Shown here piece by piece: positions 1 to 9,132 of a DNA stretch of 64,000 nt. The translations under genes and the position numbers were made by a program. The notes below the pieces were generated by a model. It did no database searches. It was not told where the DNA came from and worked only from the letters and a program-made list of their open reading frames with translations. The stretch covers positions 62,001 through 126,000 of the forward strand of contig NZ_LT629763.1 of NCBI RefSeq assembly GCF_900105255.1. Reading direction: 5' to 3'. This stretch comes from Halopseudomonas sabulinigri (GTDB lineage: Bacteria; Pseudomonadota; Gammaproteobacteria; Pseudomonadales; Pseudomonadaceae). Numbering within the stretch: position 1 is the first letter of the stretch; each line of letters opens with the position of its first letter.

Positions 1-1782
1 AAAAAGCAGCCGCGCATGCCCTGGCATGATGTACACATGCGCATGGAGGGAACGTCCGTATACGATATATCTCGCAACTTTGTAGCCCGCTGGAACAGCA
101 TTCAGGCGCGCTACGATGGAAAACAGCAGCAACTGCCGGCCGTTTTGGCAAGTGCGCTAAGCCTGGTGAGTGAAGATCTTAAACCCGTTCCGTTCATACC
201 CCACTTCCTTCCCGAACCAGCGCCAGTAGCGGCAAAAGGCAGCGTCACTGCGCAGGTTCTGCGCAGTGCCCCTTTCCGCTTGCTTCAGGAAGAGCATCAG
301 GGCAAGGGCGGCCAAGGCGCCGCTCCACAGAGCCGTCAAGCCAACTGCCAACAAGCCATGCTGCAGGCTATATCGGGCGCTCAGCATTTCATTTACATCG
401 AAAATCAATTTTTCCAGAGTGATTTTGGGGAAAGTAGCCCGAGCAGCGAACAGGCTCCTGGCGCGGTAACCGGCCCTATGGATAGCCTCATGAGCGTAGA
501 AGGATTGCCTGGTTACGAACAGTACGCACAGCGGCTGTGTTTGGATGAACTGGAAGAGAACTCAGCCAATCTACACAAGATCAACTATTTCGAACTGGCA
601 AAAATGATTCGCAGTGGTGAAGCGGAGCCCTTCACGCGCGGCTTGATTCAAGTGCTCAGTAACCAAAGCGCAATGGAAGCGCTGCGCGCTATACAAGAAC
701 CCCAGGCCAATATACTCAATGACCTGGCCGGCGCCATAGCGGAACGCATAGAAAAAGCCATCGATATGGGAGAGAGCTTTCATGTCTATATGGTGCTGCC
801 CGTTCATCCGGAAGGGCCCCTGAACATGCTTACCTTGATGACTCAGGTGCACCTGACTATGCAAACGCTCTCGCTTGGTGAGAACAGCCTGGTTGATAGG
901 ATTCAATGGGCCATGGAAATAAAGGCTTATATGGACAGAGGGTCGACCGAGCAGGAAGCAAAGGCACGCGCCTTGATAAAAGACAACAAAGATATTCCCC
1001 TGTATAAAAAACAGAACTGGCAACAGTATCTAACCCTGCTCAATTTGCGTACTTGGGACATGTTTGGTGGCTATCCAGTCACCGAGCAGATTTACGTGCA
1101 TAGCAAGCTGTTGATAGCTGATGACCGTGTTGCTGTGATCGGCAGCGCCAATATTAATGACCGGAGCCAACTGGGTGGCCGTGACTCGGAACTGGCAGTG
1201 GTTGTTTCAGGTGGCGCCACCAGCACCGAATCCATTGATGGCCACTGCAACTACCCTGTGTGTAATGCGGTTCAGCAGTTGCGTATAGATTTATGGCGCA
1301 AACTATTTGGCTTGGAAATCAGCCATCCGGAAGTCAAGGTAAAGCCGGCCAGCCAGCTGGAAGCGATCCTCCCACAACCCGCTGTCGCTGAAAGCTGGCG
1401 CTCGATTCAAGCCCAAGCGGCAGAAAATACAAAATTCTATCAAGCTGCGTTTCCTTTCATACCACGTAATGGTGCGTCTATCTGGCCTACTTGGGAGGAG
1501 ATGGTGAGTGCGCGTACAACGCCGAATACCCCTGAAGAAGAGCTGGATATTTATATGCCATTTGAGGAAGGCTTTTGGAAGTATTCAACGATGGCAGCTG
1601 AACCAAACGAAATAAAAGGCTTTATTACCGCTCTGCCTGTTAGTTGGACGCAGAGCGAGTACAACGACTGCACTGCAAACCTGTCTATCCTGGCGTTGAT
1701 AGAGCCACAGCTTTCCTCTGGTCAAGGCTTCGCCACCGTTGCTTACAAGCCCCGAGCCCAGAACAACAAAGGGACCACCTGA
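1..1782 (+). CDS. Phospholipase D-type lipase, N-terminus cut by window edge (probable T6SS Tle5-like effector)
   Basis: The frame is open from base 1; 589 codons remain. Counting from the ATG at 16, an HxK(x)4D motif is visible at H362-K364-D369 (VHSKLLIADD), followed by the GSANINDRS segment typical of phospholipase D. The stretch FIYIENQFF near residue 125 is the sequence usually found between the two HKD halves, so the first HKD motif must lie left of the window. PLD enzymes hydrolyse phosphatidyl esters using the two histidines. The gene is followed with a 1-base stop/start overlap by two exported paralogues of immunity type, which is why I read it as a type VI secretion lipase effector (PldA/PldB, Tle5 class) acting on membranes of rival cells. 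A housekeeping PLD is the alternative. A VgrG gene would be expected upstream but is out of view. Confidence 0.85.
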   Translation, partial: KKQPRMPWHDVHMRMEGTSVYDISRNFVARWNSIQARYDGKQQQLPAVLASALSLVSEDLKPVPFIPHFLPEPAPVAAKGSVTAQVLRSAPFRLLQEEHQGKGGQGAAPQSRQANCQQAMLQAISGAQHFIYIENQFFQSDFGESSPSSEQAPGAVTGPMDSLMSVEGLPGYEQYAQRLCLDELEENSANLHKINYFELAKMIRSGEAEPFTRGLIQVLSNQSAMEALRAIQEPQANILNDLAGAIAERIEKAIDMGESFHVYMVLPVHPEGPLNMLTLMTQVHLTMQTLSLGENSLVDRIQWAMEIKAYMDRGSTEQEAKARALIKDNKDIPLYKKQNWQQYLTLLNLRTWDMFGGYPVTEQIYVHSKLLIADDRVAVIGSANINDRSQLGGRDSELAVVVSGGATSTESIDGHCNYPVCNAVQQLRIDLWRKLFGLEISHPEVKVKPASQLEAILPQPAVAESWRSIQAQAAENTKFYQAAFPFIPRNGASIWPTWEEMVSARTTPNTPEEELDIYMPFEEGFWKYSTMAAEPNEIKGFITALPVSWTQSEYNDCTANLSILALIEPQLSSGQGFATVAYKPRAQNNKGTT

Positions 1783-3104
1783 TGCGTTTAGTACCCTTCT
1801 CCTTTTTACTGCTGCCCGCCGTAGTATTTGCTGAAGCTGTAGCGCCTGACAGGTATCAAACACCAGAAGGCTGGCGTACCGAATGTTTGGGTCGCTCACA
1901 ATTTGACATGCCGCCTACAGCGGTTTGGCAGCTTCAAATCCCATACGGTGATACCGTCGATTATGCAGCGACCGACCCTCGGGCTAAGCGCAGTCTTGAT
2001 TACGGCACTGACCCAGGCAATGGTATTTACAAATTTGTTCGTATTCGGGTTAGCCCAGAAACCACTCGCGAAGCATATGAGAACGCATTGGGCACTGAGC
2101 TGCCGAACGAAACTAAAGCAAAAATGAGGGTGCTCGAAAACAGAGTAAAGGAAAAAGAGGAACGGTTTGACTCTTTGAATGATGACATGAAAAAACATGT
2201 CGAAGAGCTGATGGCGCTAGAGGCAGAATATAAAAAATACAGCGACATGGTCTCTGACATAACAAGGTTTAAAATATTTATCGATTTTGATAAAAGCAAG
2301 GGTCGACCAACAGAAGAGTTAGAGGCTCAACTCGCAGATTTTGAGAGACAAGTAGCTGCGCTGCCTACAGACGCACGCTATGAAAAAGAACGCGCTTTTG
2401 AACTTGGTATTCCCGATGCAGCCGGCGCTTGGCACCCAGACAGGATGGTGGCAGTGTTATGGCGTAACAACCGCATTTTTCATTTCGAGTTTGGCCCCAA
2501 AAACGGAGAATATGACAGCTCGATTGAAGCGATAGAGCCCGCGGCGCGCGATCTGTTGGCACGTTTTCGTCCCCGCGAGGCATTTGAGATACCGCAAGAG
2601 CCCGGCGTTTGTCTGCCATTTGGTTTTATTGCTGATAACGGCACTGAAAATTACTACGCAGGCTTTTCCTGGCATGTAAAAAGCACGCCCTACGTGCTGA
2701 ACAGTCTGACGCTAAGTAATTCAGTGACAGATGCTATCCAGCTGCTACCGATGCTCACCAAACGGTTGATGGGCAATCCTTTCCCGGCCGCCCTGGTTGC
2801 GACCAACATAGGCCCACGCCGTATCGATATCGGCAGTAGCCGCGGCACTCTAACTGGTCGCAGTCTGCAAGCCATTGATCCCGAGGGCGACCGGCTCTCA
2901 TCGCACGCCCAGTACAACCTCAACGCCGGCGCAGCGGCCGGCAAGTACACGCCAACCTTGCTCTACAAGCTGCAAACCTACGCCAACGACCAGCCGCCGC
3001 CACCCATAGAGCAAGCCGAAGCTGATGTACTGAAATTCATGAAAAGCTTCCGACCACTGCCTGGTATGCAGGCGCTATATGAAGCTGCAGAAAACCAGCA
3101 GTGA
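1782..3104 (+). CDS. Exported Tli4-like putative T6SS immunity protein, copy 1
   Basis: A 440-residue product whose ATG shares its A with the TGA of the lipase gene. The start is chosen because it gives a clean signal peptide (MRLVPFSFLLLPAVVFAEA). After it comes the ECLGR motif, then a charged, probably coiled-coil segment at about residues 110-165. The second half carries FRPREAFEIP and GVCLPFGFIADNG, which are also found in the next gene. This pattern matches the Tli4 family of periplasmic immunity proteins, which bind and block lipase effectors of the type VI secretion system. Family assignment is from motif memory, not a search. Location in the periplasm would protect against the neighbouring phospholipase D. 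The following gene begins 26 bases downstream, so the three genes look like one unit. Confidence 0.7.
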   Translation: MRLVPFSFLLLPAVVFAEAVAPDRYQTPEGWRTECLGRSQFDMPPTAVWQLQIPYGDTVDYAATDPRAKRSLDYGTDPGNGIYKFVRIRVSPETTREAYENALGTELPNETKAKMRVLENRVKEKEERFDSLNDDMKKHVEELMALEAEYKKYSDMVSDITRFKIFIDFDKSKGRPTEELEAQLADFERQVAALPTDARYEKERAFELGIPDAAGAWHPDRMVAVLWRNNRIFHFEFGPKNGEYDSSIEAIEPAARDLLARFRPREAFEIPQEPGVCLPFGFIADNGTENYYAGFSWHVKSTPYVLNSLTLSNSVTDAIQLLPMLTKRLMGNPFPAALVATNIGPRRIDIGSSRGTLTGRSLQAIDPEGDRLSSHAQYNLNAGAAAGKYTPTLLYKLQTYANDQPPPPIEQAEADVLKFMKSFRPLPGMQALYEAAENQQ

Positions 3105-3130
3105 GCGCCTATTTTTCACAAGGATTGTGT

Positions 3131-4261
3131 ATGAACACGCTGGCAAAGCTCGTTAGCTCCTGTTTGTTGCTACCCGCGGCGTTGGCAGCAGCGGATGCCC
3201 CGCGCAAAGAATGTCTTGGACGCCTAAGTTTTAACGTTCCAGAAAGCATCGAGTGGGCCACCTTCTCTAAGGGCTACACCCTCCGCATATCACAAGGAGG
3301 AGGGCATGGCTTTGGTTTAAAGGTAGGCGCTGACGGCGATAACGCTAGGTACGGCGAGTTCGGCGCGGTCATCTACGTCAGCGACGTAGTAGATAGGTCT
3401 ATGCTTGACCATGTTTATGGTTATAGAAGAGGAACAAGCGTACTTTACCAAGACTATTTGAAAGAAGAGTTGGAGACTGAAAAGCGATTAGTAGAGCAGT
3501 TTGAAAGGGACAACGATCCAGAAAGTGCTGCCATATGGAAAAAGCAGATCGAAAATACCAGAGAAAATATTTCTCTTGCTCTCCCCACAGTCCACAACCT
3601 CGGCATCCCCGACGCCTATTTTGTAGGCTCCGCTTCAGCCCCCGCTGAAGCCTACATTTACTGTAATAATCGCGTTTATGCCTTTTTTATGAGTGAGGCC
3701 TACGCTCAGGGCGAGGGCAAAGATGCCATGCTCGATATGGTGTCGCGTTTTCGGCCACGTGAGCTTTACGAGGTGCCGGATGAAAGCGGTGTGTGCATCC
3801 CCTACGGTTTTATTGCCGATGACGGCAACGCTCACTACTCAGTCAAGAACAGCCTGCGCTTCACTGCAACGCCCAACGTGGTATTCAGCATCGTCACGGC
3901 CTCGGCCAACGATCCTTGGGATACACACCCAAAAACAGGCACCTACGATACCGATTATTACCCCGGCTACGATGCCCAGAAGTGGACCTTCAAACGCTTC
4001 GTGGAACCCACCTATATCGGCCCTCACCTGGCCGGCATGGACGGCTGGCGGCTTGATCCCAAGCCAGATTCAGGGGAACAGGAGCGCGGTTGGTTTGGCT
4101 TGGCGAAAACCGGCGGTATGCTCAGCCCGCTGGTAGCTGTGCAAGTGTTTACCTTCCAGAAAGGCACGGACGATCTGACGGACTTCACCCCGCCGCCGGA
4201 GGAGGAGGTGCTGCCCCGTTGGAAGGCGCTGAGTGAAACAATAGAAATCAGCGGTGACTGA
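3131..4261 (+). CDS. Exported Tli4-like putative T6SS immunity protein, copy 2
   Basis: A 376-residue paralogue of the preceding protein. The start at 3131 is chosen over an in-frame codon at 3101 because it has an AAGGA ribosome site about 7 bases upstream and opens a signal peptide (MNTLAKLVSSCLLLPAALA). It repeats the ECLGR motif right after the signal peptide, a shorter charged helical stretch near residues 110-155, and the FRPRELYEVP / GVCIPYGFIADDGN pair. Two tandem, diverged immunity-like genes behind one phospholipase D resemble the multi-gene immunity arrays of PldB-type loci. Whether both protect against the same lipase, or one is for a different variant, cannot be read from sequence. 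Confidence 0.7.
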   Translation: MNTLAKLVSSCLLLPAALAAADAPRKECLGRLSFNVPESIEWATFSKGYTLRISQGGGHGFGLKVGADGDNARYGEFGAVIYVSDVVDRSMLDHVYGYRRGTSVLYQDYLKEELETEKRLVEQFERDNDPESAAIWKKQIENTRENISLALPTVHNLGIPDAYFVGSASAPAEAYIYCNNRVYAFFMSEAYAQGEGKDAMLDMVSRFRPRELYEVPDESGVCIPYGFIADDGNAHYSVKNSLRFTATPNVVFSIVTASANDPWDTHPKTGTYDTDYYPGYDAQKWTFKRFVEPTYIGPHLAGMDGWRLDPKPDSGEQERGWFGLAKTGGMLSPLVAVQVFTFQKGTDDLTDFTPPPEEEVLPRWKALSETIEISGD

Positions 4262-4399
4262 AAGCAAAGCGCCGACCGTTTTTCCATGTTGGCGTCGGCA
4301 TGGCTATGCGCTGTTCTGCAATGTGCTGGCTGGCGGCTGGCGGACCGCGTAAATAGCTAGCCCGTTGCGGTAACAGGATTAGGTGCCGTGTTGCCGGTG

Positions 4400-4420
4400 G
4401 CAGCCAGGTAATCTGGCTGC
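4400..4420. terminator. Hairpin between convergent genes
   Basis: GCAGCCAG and CTGGCTGC form a perfect 8-bp stem with loop gtaat, placed between the stop of the second immunity gene (plus) and the stop of the diguanylate cyclase (minus). There is no T-run on either side, so a terminator role is only inferred from position. Confidence 0.35.
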
Positions 4421-4425
4421 TGGAG

Positions 4426-5361
4426 TTAACTCTCTACTCGGACCCGGTTGCGGCCCTGGCGCTTGGCATCGTACATCAACTGGTCGCCCCGGTTGATCAG
4501 GCTGTTGGCGTTGTCCTCGGCGTGCAGGGTGCTCAACCCAATGCTGACGGTCAGTGGAATCGGTTGGCCGTCCAACTCGAATTGCATGTTTTCCACCGAT
4601 TTGCGAATACGCTCTGCGACCATGCGTGCAGCGTCCAGCGAGGTGCTGTTGAGGAGTACGACAAACTCCTCGCCGCCCAGGCGATACAGCCCATCTACCG
4701 ATCGCAGTGAGTCGCTGATGCAGTTGACCACGGCCTTGAGCGCGGCGTCGCCATAGGCATGGCCGTAGCGGTCGTTGACCTGCTTGAAGTGATCAATATC
4801 GAGCACGAGCAGCGATAGAGGCTGTTGGCTGCGATGGCTCTGCCGGATGTCGCGTTCCAAGTTCTGATTTAGCGCCAGACGGTTGCTGGTGCCGGTCAGG
4901 CTGTCGTTGAGCGCATCGCGCAGGGCAGCGCGGTACATCAGCGCGTTACGCAGCGGATAGAGCAGGGTGCCGAGCAGGGTTTCGATGGCCAGCAATTCGT
5001 TTTCGCTAAAGCGTTGCTGGCGGCTGAACTGCAGCTCGCCCAGGTAATTGCCGGCGTGCGATATGCGGTAGCTGCAGCGGTGTACGGCGGGCCGCCCGAC
5101 TTGCACGACGGCGGGCTCCGCATTGTGCCGGTATTCCAGGGCGTCAACCTGCAGCAACTCTTGCAGTCCCTTGTGGAACAGGTTCAGTACCTGATCGACT
5201 TCCAGCGTGGTTTGCAGGCTATGCAGTAGCTGCTGCTGTACCGCCTCGAACTGGCTGCCGCGTTTGGCCACTTTGCGTCGTGCGCCAGCGTTTTTTGCGC
5301 TCTGGTCTAGCTTCAAGCGGGCGGTATCGAAGTCGATGGTGTTTCCCTGCACATGCATCAT
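4426..5361 (-). CDS. GGDEF-domain diguanylate cyclase
   Basis: The C-terminal half is a complete GGDEF domain: LTGTSNRLALNQ, DIDHFKQVND, the active-site loop RLGGEEFVVLL, and an RSVD motif exactly five residues before GGEEF, which is the RxxD inhibitory I-site. It should therefore make cyclic di-GMP from GTP and be subject to product inhibition. The N-terminal ~130 residues have a GAF-like look and no membrane segment, so it is a cytosolic sensor-type enzyme with unknown ligand. I chose the ATG at 5361 (protein begins MMHVQ) because AGGA lies 7-8 bases upstream; an ATG at 5376 in frame has no clear ribosome site. It is monocistronic and separated from yciK by a strong palindrome. Confidence 0.88.
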   Translation of the reverse strand: MMHVQGNTIDFDTARLKLDQSAKNAGARRKVAKRGSQFEAVQQQLLHSLQTTLEVDQVLNLFHKGLQELLQVDALEYRHNAEPAVVQVGRPAVHRCSYRISHAGNYLGELQFSRQQRFSENELLAIETLLGTLLYPLRNALMYRAALRDALNDSLTGTSNRLALNQNLERDIRQSHRSQQPLSLLVLDIDHFKQVNDRYGHAYGDAALKAVVNCISDSLRSVDGLYRLGGEEFVVLLNSTSLDAARMVAERIRKSVENMQFELDGQPIPLTVSIGLSTLHAEDNANSLINRGDQLMYDAKRQGRNRVRVES

Positions 5362-5468
5362 GGCGAATCCTGACATGGGGTCTTATGCAGGACATGAAGC
5401 AATCAATGTGCCATTATATTAATCTTATTAATTTCAATGGCTTATGATTTATTCTTGAGGGCGGGGTA

Positions 5469-5500
5469 CGCCTAGGCGGCAAAAAATTGCCGCCTAGGCG
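5469..5500. repeat. Perfect 14-bp inverted repeat with nested palindromes
   Basis: The arms CGCCTAGGCGGCAA and TTGCCGCCTAGGCG are perfect reverse complements with an AAAA loop. Each arm also contains the 10-bp palindrome CGCCTAGGCG. It lies between the yciK stop and the diguanylate cyclase start, both on the minus strand. The hairpin could stop transcription coming from yciK, but the T-run is in the loop rather than after the stem, so a protein site or cruciform is as likely. Confidence 0.7.
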
Positions 5501-5542
5501 GGAAGCTTTGCCGCTCTGGTAGTCCGAGCGACAAAAAACCGA

Positions 5543-6283
5543 CTATTGCGCGTCCCGCGCCTGACCGTTGGTGCTGCGGCTGTCGGGGCCCAGGAGGTAG
5601 AGAAAGGCCGGCATGATAGCGCTGGGTTCCGGGTTGGTCTCGGCGGGCTCGTTGGGATAGGCCTTGGCACGCATCTTGGTGCGGGTGGCGCCGGGGTTCA
5701 GGCTATTGACGCGAATCTCGCTGGTGCCGTCCTGCTCGTCTGCCAGGGTCTGCATCAGGCCCTCCACGGCAAACTTGCTGACTGCGTACGGGCCCCAGTA
5801 GGCGCGGCCTTTGCGACCGACACTGGACGACAGCAATACCACTGAAGCGTCGGGCGCAGCACGCAGCAGCGGCATCATGGTTTTGGTCAGCAGGAAGGGG
5901 GCGTTGACGTTGACCTGCATGACCTTGAGCCAGGCGTCTGCCTTGACGGTGTCGAGCAGGGTGCGCGGGCCCAGTTCGGCGGCATTGTGCACCAGGCCAT
6001 CCAGCTTGCCGAAGGTGTCAAATAATTGATCGGCGAGGTCTTCGTAGTCTTTTTCGAGCGCTGTTTCCAGATTCAGTGGACAGAGGGCCGGGCGTGGGTG
6101 GCCGGCTGCTTCAATCTCATCGTACACCGCCTCCAGCTTGCTCAGGGTGCGGCCGACCAGAACCACGGTTGCGCCATGGGCGGCGCAGCTCAGTGCGCAG
6201 GCCCGGCCAATGCCGTCGCCGGCGCCGGTGATCAGAATGACACGGTCCTTGAGCAGGTCGGCGGGGGCGGTGTAATCAAACAT
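5543..6283 (-). CDS. yciK: YciK-type short-chain dehydrogenase/reductase
   Basis: A 246-residue classical SDR. The nucleotide-binding TGAGDGIG motif is at about residues 17-24, NAA occurs near 97, and the catalytic Ser and YAVSK (Tyr-x-x-x-Lys) are in the second half, so it should be an active NAD(P)H-dependent oxidoreductase. Its substrate is not known; the YciK family is annotated only as an oxidoreductase. The start at 6283 follows a GGAGACAACGC ribosome site and overlaps the end of mupP by 8 bases, so the gene is the last member of the mtaD-ubiG-mupP-yciK run. The product has no signal peptide and is cytosolic. Confidence 0.9.
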   Translation of the reverse strand: MFDYTAPADLLKDRVILITGAGDGIGRACALSCAAHGATVVLVGRTLSKLEAVYDEIEAAGHPRPALCPLNLETALEKDYEDLADQLFDTFGKLDGLVHNAAELGPRTLLDTVKADAWLKVMQVNVNAPFLLTKTMMPLLRAAPDASVVLLSSSVGRKGRAYWGPYAVSKFAVEGLMQTLADEQDGTSEIRVNSLNPGATRTKMRAKAYPNEPAETNPEPSAIMPAFLYLLGPDSRSTNGQARDAQ

Positions 6284-6956
6284 GCGTTGTCTCCGTAGCG
6301 CGGCGCTGCTCCAGCCAGGGGCGGAGTGCAGCGGCGTTGTTGATGCTGTGGGTGGCGTTCCAGTTCGCAGGATCGTCGCCGGCCGGTATGTAGCCGTAGA
6401 GGGCGGCCACGGTGGCGGTGCCCGCGGCCTTGCCGGCCTGAATGTCTCGCAGGTGGTCGCCGACAAACACGCAGCCAGCGGGGTCGACCCCAAGCTCGGC
6501 GCAGGCCTTGAGTACGGGCTCGGCGTGCGGCTTGCCGTGGGTGACCTGGTCCGGGCATACAAGGGTTCGGCAGCGCTGTCCCAGCCCCATGCGCTCTATC
6601 AGCGGAATACTGAAGCGGCTCATCTTGTTGGTGACCACGCCCCAGGGCAGGTCTTGCGCATCAAGCCAGTCAAGTAATTCGCTGATACCCGGGAAGGGCC
6701 GAGTCTGGTTGCCCAGCTGGTCGGCGTAGCGCTGCAGAAAGTCTTCGCGCAGTGCGTCAAACCCGTCGGCATCGGGCCGCATCGCGAACGCGGTGCAGAG
6801 CATACCGATGGAACCGTCAGACACCTGGCTACGCACCAGGCGGGCGTCTATCTCGGGCCGGCCGTGTTCATGCAGCATGGCCTCGATGATGCTCATGAAG
6901 TCGTCGACGGTGTCCAGCAGAGTGCCATCCAGATCGAACAGGACGCTGTTGAGCAT
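6276..6956 (-). CDS. mupP: N-acetylmuramic acid 6-phosphate phosphatase MupP (HAD family)
   Basis: A 226-residue HAD hydrolase. Motif I is DLDGTLLDT at residues 8-16, the motif II threonine is in VVTNK, and motif IV is FVGDHLRDIQAG, so the aspartate nucleophile and acid/base residues are present. In Pseudomonas the gene at this position between ubiG and yciK is MupP, which dephosphorylates MurNAc-6-phosphate in the cell-wall recycling route that bypasses de novo UDP-MurNAc synthesis; loss alters fosfomycin and beta-lactam response. A phosphoglycolate phosphatase (gph) label is the older name and cannot be excluded from motifs alone. The ATG overlaps the ubiG stop (TGATG), showing translational coupling. 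Confidence 0.85.
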   Translation of the reverse strand: MLNSVLFDLDGTLLDTVDDFMSIIEAMLHEHGRPEIDARLVRSQVSDGSIGMLCTAFAMRPDADGFDALREDFLQRYADQLGNQTRPFPGISELLDWLDAQDLPWGVVTNKMSRFSIPLIERMGLGQRCRTLVCPDQVTHGKPHAEPVLKACAELGVDPAGCVFVGDHLRDIQAGKAAGTATVAALYGYIPAGDDPANWNATHSINNAAALRPWLEQRRATETTHV

Positions 6957-7663
6957 CAGGCTTCGGCTCCGCGCTGGCAGTGGATCATGTAATTGACGTC
7001 CACGTTGGCTTCCAGCTTGTAGGTCTTGGTGAGTGGGTTGAACGTCAGGCCGGTCATGTCCAGCAGGTTCAAGCCGGCTTCGCGCGACCAGCTGCCCAGT
7101 TCGGCAGGGCGAATGAACTTGGCGAACTCGTGGGTGCCGCGCGGTAGCATGCGCAATACATATTCGGCACCGACGATGGCGAACAGAAAGGATTTGGGGT
7201 TGCGGTTGATGGTCGAGAAGAACACGTGGCCGCCGGGCTTGACCAGTTTTGCGCAGGCGCGAATCACCGAGCCGGGGTCGGGTACGTGCTCCAGCATTTC
7301 CAGGCAGGTGACCACGTCGAAGCGTCCGGCGTGTTGCTCGGCAAACTCTTCGGCGGTGCTCTGCTGGTAGTCCACGGCGACGCCTGATTCCAGTTGATGC
7401 AGACGTGCTACCGAGAGCGGTGCTTCGCCCATGTCGATGCCGGTCACCGTGGCGCCACGTTGCGCCATGGCTTCGGCCAGGATGCCGCCGCCACAACCTA
7501 TATCGAGCACTTCTTTGCCGGCCAGTGGGGTCCGCTCGTCGATCCAGTTGGTGCGCAGCGGGTTGATTTCATGCAGTGGCTTGAACTCGCTGTTGCGATC
7601 CCACCAGCGGCTGGCCAAGGCTTCAAATTTGGCGATTTCCGCCCGGTCGACGTTAAGACTCAT
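6956..7663 (-). CDS. ubiG: Ubiquinone biosynthesis O-methyltransferase UbiG
   Basis: A 235-residue class I SAM methyltransferase. VLDIGCGGG at about residues 52-60 is motif I, followed by [11 protein letters not shown] and [16 protein letters not shown]. UbiG carries out both O-methylations of the ubiquinone ring on the inner membrane face. The length and the N-terminal [19 protein letters not shown] are characteristic of UbiG. The start at 7663 has AAGGGGATACAC upstream and overlaps the 3' end of mtaD by 11 bases. Expression is probably set by the promoter ahead of mtaD in the divergent mtaD/mtnA region. Confidence 0.95.
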   Translation of the reverse strand: MSLNVDRAEIAKFEALASRWWDRNSEFKPLHEINPLRTNWIDERTPLAGKEVLDIGCGGGILAEAMAQRGATVTGIDMGEAPLSVARLHQLESGVAVDYQQSTAEEFAEQHAGRFDVVTCLEMLEHVPDPGSVIRACAKLVKPGGHVFFSTINRNPKSFLFAIVGAEYVLRMLPRGTHEFAKFIRPAELGSWSREAGLNLLDMTGLTFNPLTKTYKLEANVDVNYMIHCQRGAEA

Positions 7664-8993
7664 GTGTATCCCCTTTGCGAATGCGTGTGGCCAGCTCATT
7701 GGCCTGCTGCAACATCGGACCGGTATCCACAGAGCAGAGTTTCCCTGCGCGCAGTTTCGGTCTGCCGGCAACCCATACGTCGGAAACCTGGGCGGCGTTG
7801 CAGGTGTAAAGTAGTTGTGAAACCGGTTGGTAGACAGGTTGTTGGGCCAGTGCGGAAAGGTCGATGGCGGCAAGATCGGCAGCCTTGCCAACTTCCAGCG
7901 AGCCAATCTCGTCGCTTAGCCCCAGCGCCTGCGCGCCGGCCAGGGTGGCCATGTGCAGAGCGGCGTGCGCATCAAGTGCGGTTGGGTCGCCGGCGGTCAG
8001 TTTGGCCAGCAGCGCAGCGCTGCGCATCTCGCCGAGCATATCCAGATCGTTGTTGCTGGCCGCGCCGTCAGTGCCAAGGGCGACATTCACCTTGGCGTCC
8101 AGCAGTTGCTGTACCGGCATGGCCCCGCTGGCCAGCTTCATATTGGACTCGGGGCAGTGAATCACCTGCACGCCGTAGTCGCTCAGTAGTTTGAGATCGT
8201 CGTCGTTGACCTGGGTGACATGCACGGCCTGCAGGCGCGGGCTGAGCAGGCCAAGCTGCTGCAAGCGTTGCAGCGGACGCTGGCCGCTCAGCCGAACGGC
8301 TTCGTCGACTTCAAAGGCAGTTTCATGGATGTGCATGTGAATCGGTAGATCGAGTTCATCGGCCAGGGTGCGCACCCGGGTCAGGGTTTCGTCGCTGACG
8401 GTGTAGGGCGCATGGGGGCCAAAGGCGACGCTGATCAGGGGGTTGTGGCGGGTTTCATCGTGCAGCTTCAGGCCTTTGGCGATAGCCTCGGCGCTGTCGC
8501 GCGCGCCCGGGATCGGATTATCGATCACCGGGAACGCCAGTTGGGCGCGAATGCCGGCTTCCGTGGCAGCGGCAGCGGCGACATCCGGGTAGAAATACAT
8601 GTCGGAAAAACAGGTGGTACCGCCGCGCAACATCTCGGCAATCGCCAGCTGCGTACCCAGTCGCACAAAATCGGCATTGACCCAGCGCCCTTCGGCTGGC
8701 CATATATGATCAGTAAGCCAGGTCATCAGCGGCAGGTCGTCGGCCAGGCCGCGGAACAGGCTCATCGCGGCGTGGCCATGTGCATTGACCAGGCCGGGGA
8801 TCAGCAGGTGGTCTGGCAGGTCGCGGCGTTCGCGGACCTTGAGGTCGGCGGTCTGCTCGACCGGCAGCAAGGCGACGATGCGGCCTTGATGCACTGCCAG
8901 TGCGTGCTGTTCCAGTACTAGCCCGCGCGGCACAACCGGTACTATCCAGCGCGGCAGCAACAGCAGGTCGAGTTCGTCGGGTAGGGTAGTCAT
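7653..8993 (-). CDS. mtaD: 5'-methylthioadenosine / S-adenosylhomocysteine deaminase (TRZ/ATZ amidohydrolase)
   Basis: A 446-residue amidohydrolase. The metal-binding HGH is in [23 protein letters not shown] is in the middle, and the late aspartate is in [14 protein letters not shown]. In Pseudomonas the gene next to mtnA deaminates 5'-methylthioadenosine to 5'-methylthioinosine, the first step of a salvage route that needs a separate methylthioinosine phosphorylase (not in this window) before MtnA. I chose the ATG at 8993 ([14 protein letters not shown]) because this matches the usual N-terminus; an in-frame ATG at 9014 adds seven residues. It is transcribed divergently from mtnA, which suggests joint control from 8994-9132. 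Confidence 0.88.
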   Translation of the reverse strand: MTTLPDELDLLLLPRWIVPVVPRGLVLEQHALAVHQGRIVALLPVEQTADLKVRERRDLPDHLLIPGLVNAHGHAAMSLFRGLADDLPLMTWLTDHIWPAEGRWVNADFVRLGTQLAIAEMLRGGTTCFSDMYFYPDVAAAAATEAGIRAQLAFPVIDNPIPGARDSAEAIAKGLKLHDETRHNPLISVAFGPHAPYTVSDETLTRVRTLADELDLPIHMHIHETAFEVDEAVRLSGQRPLQRLQQLGLLSPRLQAVHVTQVNDDDLKLLSDYGVQVIHCPESNMKLASGAMPVQQLLDAKVNVALGTDGAASNNDLDMLGEMRSAALLAKLTAGDPTALDAHAALHMATLAGAQALGLSDEIGSLEVGKAADLAAIDLSALAQQPVYQPVSQLLYTCNAAQVSDVWVAGRPKLRAGKLCSVDTGPMLQQANELATRIRKGDTHES

Positions 8994-9132
8994 ATCGAGT
9001 TCGCCTTGTTTCATGGTGGCGAGTATAACCTTAGGTGGGAGGGGCGTGCAGGGGATTAAGTGCGGCAACAGCGCCGCAGAGCAGCGGCGGGAAGAGGTCC
9101 AGGCAGTCAGATCAAAATAAGGAGAGCTCGCT

